Of a stretch of DNA of 64,000 nucleotides, positions 63,544-64,000 are shown one piece after another. The notes beneath the pieces are model-generated. The model searched no databases. It was not told the DNA's origin and saw only the letters and a program-made list of their open reading frames with translations. Source of the stretch: Streptomyces sp. NBC_00414 (GTDB lineage Bacteria > Actinomycetota > Actinomycetes > Streptomycetales > Streptomycetaceae); contig NZ_CP107935.1 of the NCBI RefSeq assembly GCF_036038375.1, forward strand, positions 9,734,001 to 9,798,000, in the 5' to 3' direction. How positions within the stretch are numbered: the stretch's first letter is position 1; every line of letters begins with the position of its first letter. The translations under genes and the position numbers were made by a program.

Positions 63544-64000
63544 CATGGCCGTGACGGACCCATCCGCCCCGACGATCCCCTCCGCCCCCAGGGACGCCCT
63601 GGGGGACCAGGTGGAACCGGAGGCACCGAGAGAGCAGGCGAACCGGCGCTGGAACGAGATCCTCCAGGAGACCCGGGTCGCCCAGACCGGCGTACAGATC
63701 CTCTTCGGCTTCCTGCTCAGCGTGGCCTTCACCCCCGGGTTCAAGGACCTCGGGACCATCGACCGGACGATCTACGTCGTCACCGTCGTCCTCGGAGCGG
63801 CGGCCACCGGGTCCCTCATCGCCCCGGTCTCGATCCACCGCTTCCTGTCCGGCCAGCGGATGAAGGACGAGCTGGTGGAGACCGCCCACCGGCTGATGAT
63901 GTTCGGAATGGTCCTGCTCGCCCTCACCATCGGCTCGACCCTGCTGCTCATCCTGCGCGTGGTTCTGCCGGGGCTGATAGCGGAGTTCCTCGTCGCCGGG
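63544..64000 (+). CDS. DUF6328-like membrane protein (cut by window end)
   Basis: The first 152 codons of a gene that runs off the window. ATG 63544 has GGAGG 5 nt upstream. A Pro-rich cytoplasmic N-terminus leads to RWNEILQETRVAQTGVQILFGFLLSVAF, the start of the DUF6328 family, with three or four membrane segments in the visible part (TIYVVTVVLGAAATGSLIAPV, LMMFGMVLLALTIGSTLLLIL). Function unknown. Confidence 0.85.

Overview
The window is chromosomal DNA of a Streptomyces or close relative. GC content is very high, third codon positions are almost always G or C, GTG starts are common, many genes look leaderless, and the content is typical of the genus (secreted glycoside hydrolases, many TetR/GntR/MerR regulators, Tat-exported hydrolases, a SecDF fusion). 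I see no rRNA, tRNA, phage, insertion sequence or CRISPR array. About 45 protein genes are supported; most starts were reset from ribosome binding sites or from -10 boxes placed 6-8 nt before the start codon.

Layout. 0.3-9.8 kb: a secreted PA14/GH2 glycosidase, a Doc-like toxin-antitoxin pair, a UvrA2-like ATPase, an isolated MraY, a saccharopine-dehydrogenase-like enzyme and a divergent GlxA-type AraC regulator. 10.1-16.4 kb: a secreted amidase, a secreted penicillin/AHL-type acylase, and an NmrA-like oxidoreductase with a divergent TetR. 16.5-24.0 kb: a sugar-uptake locus resembling a das (chitobiose) locus: GH16-like/CBM3 secreted protein, intracellular GH20 hexosaminidase, two permeases, a binding lipoprotein and a divergent GntR/UTRA regulator. 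24.1-36.9 kb: a DUF262-DUF1524-RAMA protein (candidate type IV restriction), TerD, an MFS/acetyltransferase/TetR group sharing one palindromic operator, a VOC protein with a second UvrA2-like ATPase, an aromatic monooxygenase, an O-methyltransferase with an extra N-terminal domain, and DinB.

37.0-45 kb: another saccharopine-dehydrogenase-like gene, a SecDF fusion preceded by a small exported proline-rich protein that I propose as a candidate secretion-monitoring arrest peptide, a Cro/DUF2975 pair and a cysteine-desulfurase-like enzyme. 43.6-56.5 kb: a five-gene operon (DUF4132 protein, 1699-aa protein of unknown family, MoxR ATPase, DUF5682-VWA fusion, SWIM protein) that matches the gene set of the poorly understood E. 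coli yehI-yehL-yehM-yehP-yehQ region. 56.8-64 kb: a peptidoglycan-binding protein and a Tat-exported amidase, a winged-helix regulator, a TetR/hydrolase pair with twin operators, a MerR/old-yellow-enzyme pair with a MerR-type long-spacer promoter, an SRPBCC protein and a membrane protein cut by the window end.

The most promising leads are the SecDF upstream peptide with its leader hairpin, the MoxR-VWA-SWIM module, the DUF262-DUF1524-RAMA fusion and the shared-operator regulon at 27-30 kb.
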